Under the pieces are notes generated by a model. It was not told the DNA's origin. It saw only the letters and a list, made by a program, of their open reading frames with translations, and searched no databases. From NCBI RefSeq assembly GCF_050589605.1, contig NZ_JBNGOO010000010.1: 64,000 nt of DNA; one strand, given 5' to 3'. How positions within the stretch are numbered: the first letter of the stretch is position 1; every line of letters begins with the position of its first letter. A program made the translations under genes and the position numbers. Of the stretch, positions 53,975-61,969 are shown in pieces. This DNA is from Granulosicoccus sp947495035. GTDB taxonomy: Bacteria; Pseudomonadota; Gammaproteobacteria; Granulosicoccales; Granulosicoccaceae.

Positions 53975-54958
53975 ATGAAGAAGCTCGATCTCAAACCCGT
54001 TCGGCTCGACGGCAAACTGGATTCACTGGCCCCCAACCTGTCGCGTCGCTCGTTCTTCATGGCTGCAGGTGCCGCAGGAGTGTCTGCTGCCACCATGTCT
54101 CTGGGCTCCGGAAAAGCCAGCGCACAGTCCACCGACTGGACTCAACCCGGTAACAACAACCATGTACTGGAATTGCAGGCCGCCAGCAGTTTTCCCGGTG
54201 GTGAGGTGAAGCTGGACTATTATGGGCATTGCGCGTTGAAGATAACGGCCCCCAGTGGTGCCACAGTGATCGTTGACCCCTGGCGAGACGACCCTTCCGG
54301 CGCCTGGGGATTGTGGTTCAAGTCCAAGTTCCCGGAAACTCTCGTGGACATCACTCTGTCCACCCACACGCATTTCGATCACGATGCCATCGACAGACCG
54401 CAGTCCACGATGGTCCTGGATCGCATGGTTGGCAATTTCGAATTTGCGGACATCAGAATCACCGGCTATGCCGACAAGCACGCCTGTATTGCACCAGGCT
54501 GGTATCAGTGGACCAATGCTCTGGATGAATTCGGTGTGGAAGCATGCCCTCCCAACAACATCGGTCATATGGACATGGTGGTCTATGTCATCGAAACCGG
54601 TGGCATCCGAACGCTTGTCTGGGGTGATAACCGACCCGATCCGGGTGAGGATTTCTGGAAAGCCATCGGGCAGATCGATGTACTCACTCTGCCCGTGGAC
54701 GGGTCGCAACATATCCTGTCCTACGAGCAGGGCAATGCCATCGTAGAGCGATTGCAGCCCAAGATCGTCATCCCCACCCACTATCTCAGCGAGTCGACCA
54801 CCTATACCCTGTCCACGCTGGAGACGGCTGATGAGTGGGTAAAGTCCCAGAAGAGTTTCCAGATGCTGGACACTCCAACTCTGTCACTGGCATCCGAAGA
54901 AATTGCCTCCATGAGCAAGGAGTTCATGTACTTCGGCAGCAATGTGCAAACCACCTGA
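53975..54958 (+). CDS. Tat-exported metallo-beta-lactamase-fold hydrolase
   Basis: The 327-residue product has a twin-arginine signal (SRRSFFMAAGAAGVSAATM, cut near KASAQ). A beta-lactamase-fold domain of the UlaG-like kind follows. The metal site is visible as THTHFDHDAID (HxHxDH), with later histidines in GHMDMVVYV and IPTHY; the domain opens KLDYYGHCALKITAP. It acts in the periplasm with a folded, metal-loaded active site. GAGGGAGA is a good ribosome site. The frame is open to 53942, but the chosen ATG fits the signal peptide. The substrate is unknown; a lactonase or phosphoesterase role is possible. Confidence 0.9.
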   Translation: MKKLDLKPVRLDGKLDSLAPNLSRRSFFMAAGAAGVSAATMSLGSGKASAQSTDWTQPGNNNHVLELQAASSFPGGEVKLDYYGHCALKITAPSGATVIVDPWRDDPSGAWGLWFKSKFPETLVDITLSTHTHFDHDAIDRPQSTMVLDRMVGNFEFADIRITGYADKHACIAPGWYQWTNALDEFGVEACPPNNIGHMDMVVYVIETGGIRTLVWGDNRPDPGEDFWKAIGQIDVLTLPVDGSQHILSYEQGNAIVERLQPKIVIPTHYLSESTTYTLSTLETADEWVKSQKSFQMLDTPTLSLASEEIASMSKEFMYFGSNVQTT

Positions 54959-55056
54959 CCGACAGACTTGTCACCATCGCCCTGAAATGCAGCATCGGAT
55001 CAGGACAATGTCCATAGCCGGCAGCCGGCGTATCGCGTCCCTGCGAGCGATCGCCG

Positions 55057-55560
55057 CTACCGGTCCGACACGGAAGCATTCAATGCAACGCTGTCTCCAA
55101 CCCGGATATGACCATCCGTCAGCACGCGCGCAGTCACACCTCCGTGCCCTCTGACCGCATTGTATCCCCCCTCCCCCAGGGTCTCTTCCATCCTGCTGCA
55201 AGGATGACACAGGCCGGTCACTTCCAGCTCGACGCTGCCAATGGAGATGATCCTGTTCTTCAAGGCCAGCAGGTTGATTCCTGTCACGAGCAAATTGCGC
55301 CGCAAGTCTTCTGCGCGAACATGCCTGCGCCCCACACAGGCTGCAATGACAGGCAGATGCTCCTCCTGCAACAGGGTGACATGGCGCTGACCGGTACGCC
55401 CCTGATAACGATCCCCTTCCAGACCGGACTTGCTGGACACAGCGGCAATATCAACACTGATCATCTCAGCGCGCCGCTCGGGTCGCAAGCCAATCCAGCG
55501 AAGTTCTCCCTGTTGCGGCAGTGTATTCAGCAGTTCCTGCAGGGTCTTCATGCGGGCCAT
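55057..55560 (-). CDS. MOSC domain protein
   Basis: The 167-residue single-domain MOSC protein shows the pattern LRWIGLRPERRAEM, GLEGDRYQG with RHVTLLQEEHLPVI, NLLVTGINL, and the conserved cysteine in VTGLCHPCSRMEE. Related domains bind molybdenum cofactor through that cysteine and carry sulfur. With no beta-barrel N-terminal domain it belongs to the small stand-alone type. It is 33 bases downstream of the DUF262 gene on the same strand and could be co-transcribed with it. The ATG at 55551 is an alternative start. Confidence 0.9.
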   Translation of the reverse strand: MARMKTLQELLNTLPQQGELRWIGLRPERRAEMISVDIAAVSSKSGLEGDRYQGRTGQRHVTLLQEEHLPVIAACVGRRHVRAEDLRRNLLVTGINLLALKNRIISIGSVELEVTGLCHPCSRMEETLGEGGYNAVRGHGGVTARVLTDGHIRVGDSVALNASVSDR

Positions 55561-55593
55561 CTGCCGTCAATTGATCCGGACACCACCAGACTC

Positions 55594-57387
55594 TCAGTCA
55601 CCAGCACGCGACACCACCTTCCCCATGGCCAATTCCACCAGATCACACAACCTTGAACGTCGATCTTCGACGAAGGCGTAGAAATCCCCCTCCCGCAACA
55701 ATTCCGGCGAGAGTGCATGAGTGGCCAGAACGGCATCCATGGCCTCGTCCGTCAGGCCCACCTGTTTGTCCGCCTGCAACTTGGCAATGTAATCGGCAGG
55801 CGCATTGCTGGCTATCTTGCGATTGGCTTTATAGGATAACAGTGTCTTGTTCAGTATGCTGTCATAACGGCTGCGTGGGATGCGCTGACTATCGCACCAG
55901 GCCCGAGGAAATATATTGTGAATGTCTATCGATATCTCGTAGATCTTGAGATCCCGAATGGAGGTTCGCCAGTACCAGTCCTCGGCCCCTTCCCGGAGTA
56001 CCAACAGGGCCACTCCCTTGTAGGCAGCTGAATTGCGCGTATGCAGCACATCGAAGCGACTCGGGGAAAAACAGGCTTCTCTGACCGTGGTGGGTACCTT
56101 TGCCGTGTTGTCCAGCCAGATCAGCAATTCCTCGTAGTCCATCGCGAGGCGCTCTTCCACTGCGCCATCATACAACTCGCCGAGAATGCCGCACCAGAAC
56201 CAACGAGCAATCTTGTCGCGGTTCTGTGTCTCCCGCCAGCGGTCTCCGATTCGCGCCATGAGGGACACCAGAGGAACCAGCTGTACCCGATAAGGAAGCT
56301 CCCGGCGATGATACAAGGCCTCGGCGCGCAGGAAATAGGCAACATGTTCATAAGCTGCCTCCAACTGCGTCGCCCAGTTCTTCCAGGCATCCAGCGGCAG
56401 GGACAGAACATCGTTGCGCTTGGCACTGATCGGCACCAGCTGCTTGCCGGTTCTGCCTTTGGCGAGAGCCTTCAGACGCAGATCATGTGTGTGCAGGAGT
56501 GTGACTGCCTGTATGAAATCGGTTTCCTCGATGTCTTCCAGGAGTGGGTTTCGAGCGATTCGAGCCTTGCGAGAAACGATGTTCTGACGCAGAGAGCCAT
56601 GCCAGTCATCGCGCAGGCTGAAGCCTGCTGCAGCGTATTTGGCGTTGAGTATCTCGAATACCGTCAGCTGAGCACCACCCAGGTTCGCCCTCTGGAATAC
56701 ACGACTGACAGACTCGATCGGTGTATCCCGCTTGAGCTGCGATACCGTCACCGTGTATTGACGAAAGGCATTCAGCACGGTTTCCCGAAAAGCGGCGAGC
56801 AACTCCCCATCGCCCGGGTTTATCTTCAGGTACTCCGCCTCCCAGTCGTCCGATTGCAGAATCAGGTGGCAGGGAAAGCATTTGGCCCGACATTCCTGCT
56901 CGGAGCTTTTCAGCTTGAACTTCACTTTTCCTGTAGCCGGGTCCCTGAATTCGCGACTCTCATCCACGCTGAGCACGGAGCCTTCAACGCCCTCATTCAC
57001 GGCCCGGCTGATATCAATGTAGTAGTAACGCCTGATCGATTTCCTGCTCGCCTTGCAAGTGTCCACGGGCGTATCCAGGAGGAGTACTCGCGCCAGCGAG
57101 GTCAGGCGTTGTTGTCCATCGAGAATCAGCTGTTCCGGGTCGCAGCCTCGCGGCACGATTTTCTCGAACCCCTCCAACGCTCGTGTCTTGAACAGCCCCT
57201 GGTCTGCGCATTCCAGCAGTGTCACCGTGCCAATGGGAAATCGGCCTGCAATACTGACCAGGAGGTCCTGGATCTGGTCATCATCCCAGATCCAGCCACG
57301 CTGGAACTCGGGTAGCTGAATGACACCGGCCCCGATCTCTCTCAGCAGTTCGGTCAATGATCTGGTTGTGCTCTCGAAAGTACTCAT
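55594..57387 (-). CDS. DUF262 / DUF1524-type (GmrSD-like) protein with altered HNH motif
   Basis: The 597-residue protein starts at MSTFESTT after AGGG. The N-terminal DUF262 domain has LPEFQRGWIWDDDQIQDLL and the nucleotide-linked motif LILDGQQRLTS (DGQQR 90-94), followed by FQRANLGGAQLTVFEILNA. The C-terminal part has the HNH-like segment IDIHNIFPRAW with His490-Asn491, and downstream KTLLSYKANRKIAS, as in DUF1524. In the family this place usually reads HIFP or HHIFP, so the catalytic His position is Asn here. The fold class includes GmrSD type IV restriction enzymes and other anti-phage proteins. Whether it cuts DNA is therefore doubtful. Confidence 0.85.
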   Translation of the reverse strand: MSTFESTTRSLTELLREIGAGVIQLPEFQRGWIWDDDQIQDLLVSIAGRFPIGTVTLLECADQGLFKTRALEGFEKIVPRGCDPEQLILDGQQRLTSLARVLLLDTPVDTCKASRKSIRRYYYIDISRAVNEGVEGSVLSVDESREFRDPATGKVKFKLKSSEQECRAKCFPCHLILQSDDWEAEYLKINPGDGELLAAFRETVLNAFRQYTVTVSQLKRDTPIESVSRVFQRANLGGAQLTVFEILNAKYAAAGFSLRDDWHGSLRQNIVSRKARIARNPLLEDIEETDFIQAVTLLHTHDLRLKALAKGRTGKQLVPISAKRNDVLSLPLDAWKNWATQLEAAYEHVAYFLRAEALYHRRELPYRVQLVPLVSLMARIGDRWRETQNRDKIARWFWCGILGELYDGAVEERLAMDYEELLIWLDNTAKVPTTVREACFSPSRFDVLHTRNSAAYKGVALLVLREGAEDWYWRTSIRDLKIYEISIDIHNIFPRAWCDSQRIPRSRYDSILNKTLLSYKANRKIASNAPADYIAKLQADKQVGLTDEAMDAVLATHALSPELLREGDFYAFVEDRRSRLCDLVELAMGKVVSRAGD

Positions 57388-57767
57388 GGGCACCCTGCAT
57401 CAAGGTAATGGCCTCGATATCCCGTCACTGTCTCTCTGGCAATGAGCGATGGTCGACAATCTGATGGACAAGCCACAGGGAACGTTTCCCGTGATGGCTG
57501 CCATTGGCTCATTCGCCCAAAGTGCGTATTCACTGATTATCGGACTCCCTTGACCTTCCTTTACAGACCCCTGCAAGCGCCGTGGTGACCCAGAGCTGTG
57601 CGGCTCCCTGTATTCACCATTGCAGCGCTCTGTGCCTCATCTCACGTTACTGATACAAACTCGGCACCTTGCTCAAACCCCATACCGGGCAATCTCCAAA
57701 TTCCTTGCACATTGATTCCCTATGCTTGATGGCCAGCCAGAGCTCGAAGCTCGTTCAGGAATACTCC
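57388..57767. other. Divergent intergenic region of about 380 bp
   Basis: It separates the DUF262 gene from the YHYH gene. A plus-strand frame upstream of 57768 belongs to the YHYH gene frame but has no signal-like start. I find no clear promoter or RNA. Confidence 0.5.
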
Positions 57768-58916
57768 ATGTCATTACCATTCAAGAACACTGCCGCGTGC
57801 AAGTCCCTGCTCGGTGCCACCCTGACGGCCGTCATCGTCGCTGTCAGCGGCTGCAGTGATTCCGGCACTCTCAATACTGATACAAGCACTGACGAGACCG
57901 ATTCGGAAGTAACCACCGGGGATACCGTTACGGATGTAACCGTTGATGAGACCGATACGACAACAGGCGGCAGCGATACCGAAATCATCGATATCTACAA
58001 CGCTGTTTTCTCGGAACGAAGCGCCGATTGTGGTGACTACGTGAATACATTCGACGCCACAGTAGTCGATATCCAGAACAGCTTGAGCTTCAATGCCGAC
58101 GTGTTCATCACGGCCACGAACACCGAGTGCACCATCACCTCCAACAGTGTGCCCAACCACGACTTCAACGATGACACCGCCGCGTTTGCCGGTGGTGCAG
58201 ACGGTGCGACCATCGCCGCCACTGATACGGTATCGACCATCACACGCAGTCCCGCCATCGCCGCTGAACCCACCGCACTGAGCCAACAGGTCAAGAACGG
58301 AGTTTTCCTCAACGGAGTGCGGCTGGACATTCTCTCGGCGGGCTGCTATCGCCCCAACAGCCCGGATGCCGGCGACGATGGCAATACCGGAATCGGCTGC
58401 TCAACCGATGATCCGTGGTTGCTGGACCCACTGGGTACGGACGCGAAATTCGGTGCCGATCTGCACAATGCTCACACTCAGCCCGGCGGACTCTATCACT
58501 ATCATGGTGGCCCCAACGCCATGTTCGATGACAACCCGGGCAGTGACGGATCGCCGGTCATCGGCTTTGCCGCCGATGGATTTCCCATTTACGGCAGCTA
58601 CTTCCACGACGAGAATTCCGGTCAGGTGCGCAAGGCCATTTCGGGTTACACGCTCAAGCCCGGCTCGCGAGGCGAGCGCAGTGATACCAATCCGGGCGGT
58701 GATCACGATGGTACCTACAATGACGACTGGGAATTCACCAACAGTGGTGATCTGGACGAATGTAACGGCATGAGCATCAATGGCCAGTACGGCTACTATG
58801 TCACGGATACCTACCCGTGGGTCATCAAGTGCTTCACGGGCACACCGCATGCGTCCTTCGGAGGCGGTGACAACGAAGGTGTGGGCCCGCCCCCGCAGGA
58901 TGCTCCTGCACAGTAG
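57768..58916 (+). CDS. YHYH-domain lipoprotein
   Basis: The 382-residue product starts at MSLPFKNTAAC after AGGA. It has a lipoprotein signal with the lipobox at VAVSGC and a Thr/Asp-rich linker of about 50 residues (TSTDETDSEVTTGDTV). The YHYH domain has LHNAHTQPGGLYHYHGGP followed by VIGFAADGFPIYGSYF, and ends with YVTDTYPWVIKCF. The histidine cluster suggests metal binding. Such proteins lie in the periplasm or on the surface; the function is unknown. The acidic, low-complexity linker is typical of secreted or surface-exposed domains. The HupE-like gene follows after 111 bases. Confidence 0.88.
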   Translation: MSLPFKNTAACKSLLGATLTAVIVAVSGCSDSGTLNTDTSTDETDSEVTTGDTVTDVTVDETDTTTGGSDTEIIDIYNAVFSERSADCGDYVNTFDATVVDIQNSLSFNADVFITATNTECTITSNSVPNHDFNDDTAAFAGGADGATIAATDTVSTITRSPAIAAEPTALSQQVKNGVFLNGVRLDILSAGCYRPNSPDAGDDGNTGIGCSTDDPWLLDPLGTDAKFGADLHNAHTQPGGLYHYHGGPNAMFDDNPGSDGSPVIGFAADGFPIYGSYFHDENSGQVRKAISGYTLKPGSRGERSDTNPGGDHDGTYNDDWEFTNSGDLDECNGMSINGQYGYYVTDTYPWVIKCFTGTPHASFGGGDNEGVGPPPQDAPAQ

Positions 58917-59027
58917 GCGCGCTGCTCCGATATACACGACAGCTCACCATCTGCGGTATCGCAACGGTTTGTCCGCCAATGGCGGGCCGACCGCCGGTGA
59001 GCCGCTCTTGTCACCACTCACAGCCCC

Positions 59028-60158
59028 ATGAAAAATCTGTTCGCTCTATCGGCACTGCTGCTCATATCCCTTTTCTCGCAGACAGCGCTCGCCCACGAGG
59101 CTGGCATCACGGATACCGGAGTCGTGATTTCCAGTTCGAGCGTGATGCTGACCTATACCGTCCCTGACACCCTGCTCGACACACTGCCGGCTGCATCGAC
59201 GGCAGGCAGCGGTGGTGACAAGGTTGATGCCATCCTCGCCGGTCTGGACGTCCGCGACGGCAATATCAGCTGCGTGCCCGTGCTTGTCTCTCGCAAGATG
59301 CTTGATACCATCGCATCGGCACAATTCACGTTCCGTTTCAATTGTGGTCGTCCGATCACTTTGCTGCACCTGCGTTACAGTCTGTTCTTCGCTCAGGACT
59401 CATCACATTCGAACGTTCTGCGAATTTCATTGCTGGGCAGATCGCGGGACGAGACATTCTCCGACCAGCAACGAGAACATACCGTGGACGTCAAGGCGCT
59501 GGTCATGCAACTTGCCGACGCAAGACAGGCGGCTGTGACGGACGATCCCACTGTCAACGCTGATACACAGGCTGCGAACAGGCCATTCGGTACGCGCTTC
59601 TTCCCCGTCGGCCTCGAACATATCCTGTTCGGATTCGATCACGTTCTGTTTCTGGTCTGCCTGGTGCTGCTACCGATGACTCCACTGGCGATTCTGAGCC
59701 TGATCACCTCGTTCACCATCGCGCATTCAGTGACCTTGTCGCTGTCGGTGCTGGACATCGTGACCCTGCCACCGCGGATAGTCGAAGCGGCCATTGCGCT
59801 GAGCATTGTCCATATCTCGGTCAGAACGATCATGATTCTGCGCCAACCGAACCAGCTGTCACTCAGTCGTTCGCAACGCAGGGAACGTCTGATCAGTACC
59901 TTCCTGTTCGGTCTGATACACGGTTTCGGCTTTTCCTACCTGCTGAAGGAGATTGGCCTGGGTGATCAGGCATTACTGTCCCTGCTGTTCTTCAATCTGG
60001 GCGTCGAGGCCGGTCAGCTGATCATCCTGGCAGTTCTGCTTCCCCTGATCTGGCTACTGGGCAAACGCTTTCCGTCATGGCGCTGGGCGATCGGATCGTC
60101 CGCCGTCACCGGCCTGATCGGACTGTTCTGGTTGGTTGAACGAGTGGCAAACGCGTGA
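59028..60158 (+). CDS. HupE/UreJ-family membrane protein
   Basis: The 376-residue protein has a signal peptide (LISLFSQTALAHEAG), a periplasmic N-terminal domain of about 150 residues, and about six or seven membrane helices. The HupE/UreJ_2 pattern is seen in LGLEHILFGFDHVLFLVCL-like residues (here VGLEHILFGFDHVLF), SFTIAHSVTL, LIHGFGFSYLL and FNLGVEAGQ. Histidines on helices suggest transport of a transition metal such as nickel or cobalt. It follows the YHYH lipoprotein gene, which may deliver or sequester the metal (inference). No hydrogenase or urease gene is in the window. Confidence 0.9.
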   Translation: MKNLFALSALLLISLFSQTALAHEAGITDTGVVISSSSVMLTYTVPDTLLDTLPAASTAGSGGDKVDAILAGLDVRDGNISCVPVLVSRKMLDTIASAQFTFRFNCGRPITLLHLRYSLFFAQDSSHSNVLRISLLGRSRDETFSDQQREHTVDVKALVMQLADARQAAVTDDPTVNADTQAANRPFGTRFFPVGLEHILFGFDHVLFLVCLVLLPMTPLAILSLITSFTIAHSVTLSLSVLDIVTLPPRIVEAAIALSIVHISVRTIMILRQPNQLSLSRSQRRERLISTFLFGLIHGFGFSYLLKEIGLGDQALLSLLFFNLGVEAGQLIILAVLLPLIWLLGKRFPSWRWAIGSSAVTGLIGLFWLVERVANA

Positions 60159-60272
60159 GGCCGCTCGAACGTTCTTCGGCCCGGGTGCCAGTCTATCCGA
60201 CACCCCGACCATTCTTGCGTCCACTCCCGTTTCGTGAAGCGACCACAGCAAGCCCTTTTGCAGGATCTCGCC

Positions 60273-60911
60273 TTACGCGACCATACCCTGAGCATCTTCG
60301 GCAGCGATCACACCGGGGATCGCCTCGGCAGCCGCTTTCATGGCCGCCGCCTTGTGCTCTTCGCCCATGGCCACGCCTTCTGCGCGAAGTACTCGGATAT
60401 CGGTAATTCCGAAGAAGCCGAATACAACCTTCAGGTAGCTTTCCTGATGCTCCATGGCCTGTCCCGCTTCACTGTTCGAATAAACCCCACCGCGCGCCAG
60501 CGCCAGTATCACCGTCTTGCCACCTGCCAGCCCCACAGGGCCACTGTCGGTGTACTTGAAGGTACGGCCGGCCTGCGCCACTCGATCAATCCAGGCCTTG
60601 AGTTGAGTAGGAATGCCGAAGTTGTAGAAGGGCACGCCGATCACCACGACGTCCGCATCGAGGAACTGTGTCACCAGCTTCTCGGAAACCTCGTTTTCGT
60701 GACGTTGCGCAGCAGATGGCTCCGCCTGCCGCTCGGTTCGAATACCCATGGCATCGGCGTTGAAATGGTTCGGAGCCTCGGTTGCCAGATCCAGCGTTTC
60801 CACCGTCGTGGACGGATTGGTCTTCAGCCATTCGGCCACCACGTCCGCGCTGAGCTTCCGCGTGACGGAGGCCTCCTCAAGGATGCTGGAATCGATATGC
60901 AACAGTTTCAT
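60273..60911 (-). CDS. azoR: FMN-dependent NADH-azoreductase
   Basis: The 212-residue protein is a flavodoxin-like NADH:quinone/azo reductase with the AzoR landmarks: KLLHIDSSILEEASVTRKLSA split near the N terminus, the FMN-binding PFYNFGIPTQLKAWIDRV and RGGVYSN. It reduces quinones and azo dyes with two electrons and may protect from thiol-reactive stress. I use ATG 60911; ATG 60926 is also possible. It is divergent from a LysR-type regulator with a LysR box between them, so it is likely controlled by that protein. Confidence 0.93.
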   Translation of the reverse strand: MKLLHIDSSILEEASVTRKLSADVVAEWLKTNPSTTVETLDLATEAPNHFNADAMGIRTERQAEPSAAQRHENEVSEKLVTQFLDADVVVIGVPFYNFGIPTQLKAWIDRVAQAGRTFKYTDSGPVGLAGGKTVILALARGGVYSNSEAGQAMEHQESYLKVVFGFFGITDIRVLRAEGVAMGEEHKAAAMKAAAEAIPGVIAAEDAQGMVA

Positions 60912-60981
60912 GGTCTGGTCTTTCATGGTCGGGATCCCGGGCTGTCAGAAGATGACCAGATTCTAGGGATGTTGCGTTGTC

Positions 60982-60996
60982 TTGATAAGTAGTCAA
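60982..60996. promoter_or_regulatory. Candidate LysR-type binding site
   Basis: TTGA-N7-TCAA is a 15-bp inverted repeat that includes the T-N11-A pattern of LysR-type regulator sites. It is placed between azoR (minus) and the LysR gene (plus). The motif is visible; binding is inferred. Confidence 0.5.
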
Positions 60997-61035
60997 AAAT
61001 GCGTTCCATCGTTCCATTAACAGGACAATACGCGG

Positions 61036-61953
61036 ATGCAGGACCTCAACGACATGGTGCTGTTTGCCGACGTCATCGAGCATGGCGGTTTCACGGCTGC
61101 CAGCCGGGTACTCGGCATTCCCAAATCACGACTCTCTCGGCGAATCGCCAGCCTTGAGCGGCAACTCGGCCTGCAGCTCATGTATCGCAGCACGCGCAGA
61201 CTGTCCCTGACACCTGATGGCGAGCTGTTCCTGCGACACTGCAGGGACATGCGCAGCGCAGCGCAGAACGCCTACGAGGCGGTCGCTCAGGTGCATTCCG
61301 AACCCTGCGGCACCGTCCGCATGAGTTGCCCACTGACGCTCGCTCTGGGCACACTGGCAACCGAGCTGCCGGTCTTCCAGTCTCGCTATCCGCTGGTGCA
61401 ACTCGATGTCCGCGTTCTCAATCGTCCGGTTGACCCCATCGAGGAGCGATTCGATCTGGCATTGCGCGTTCGCACTCACATCGAAGACAGTTCAGCTCTC
61501 GTGGCAAGAACATTCGGGTCCAGCCGCTCCATCGTGGTCGCCAGCCCGGAGCTGATGCAACAGCAGCCACCCATTGTCGAACCGGCTGATCTGGCAGACC
61601 GGATCACAATTGCCATGAACGCCAGCGATGGTCGCAGCAGCTGGAGACTACAGGGGCCGGATGGGCAAAGCCATGTTCACTGGCACACCCCCCGGTATAT
61701 TGCCGACGATCTGCACATGCTGGTACAGGCTGCCGTGCACGGCAGCGGAATCGCCATGCTGCCCGAATTCGTCTGTCGCGAGGAGCTTCAGTCCGGCAAG
61801 CTGATACAACTGCTGGCGGGCTGGGAGCCGCTTCCGGGGATCGTACACGCGGTATATCCCGCTGGGCGCACGCAAGTCCCGGCAGTACGTGACCTGGTGG
61901 AGTTTCTGGCAGACACCTTCAATGGTTACGATAGTCGCGACTACACGACCTGA
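61036..61953 (+). CDS. LysR family transcriptional regulator
   Basis: The 305-residue protein has the LysR winged helix at the N terminus (FADVIEHGGFTAASRVLGIP, then KSRLSRRIASLERQLG) and a periplasmic-binding-like effector domain from about 90 (GTVRMSCPLTLALG, then VRPDPIEERFDLALRVR-like residues, here VDPIEERFDLALRV). It belongs to the group that often sits beside quinone or NADH reductases. It is divergent from the azoreductase gene and is its likely activator or repressor; the effector is unknown. The ATG is 39 bases from the LysR-type box. Confidence 0.93.
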   Translation: MQDLNDMVLFADVIEHGGFTAASRVLGIPKSRLSRRIASLERQLGLQLMYRSTRRLSLTPDGELFLRHCRDMRSAAQNAYEAVAQVHSEPCGTVRMSCPLTLALGTLATELPVFQSRYPLVQLDVRVLNRPVDPIEERFDLALRVRTHIEDSSALVARTFGSSRSIVVASPELMQQQPPIVEPADLADRITIAMNASDGRSSWRLQGPDGQSHVHWHTPRYIADDLHMLVQAAVHGSGIAMLPEFVCREELQSGKLIQLLAGWEPLPGIVHAVYPAGRTQVPAVRDLVEFLADTFNGYDSRDYTT

Positions 61954-61969
61954 CAAACGAGAGCCCTTC

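Noticed and set aside
56041..57315. 424-codon plus-strand frame opposite the DUF262 gene
   Set aside because: The DUF262 motifs on the minus strand are clear; the antisense frame lacks any recognisable motif.
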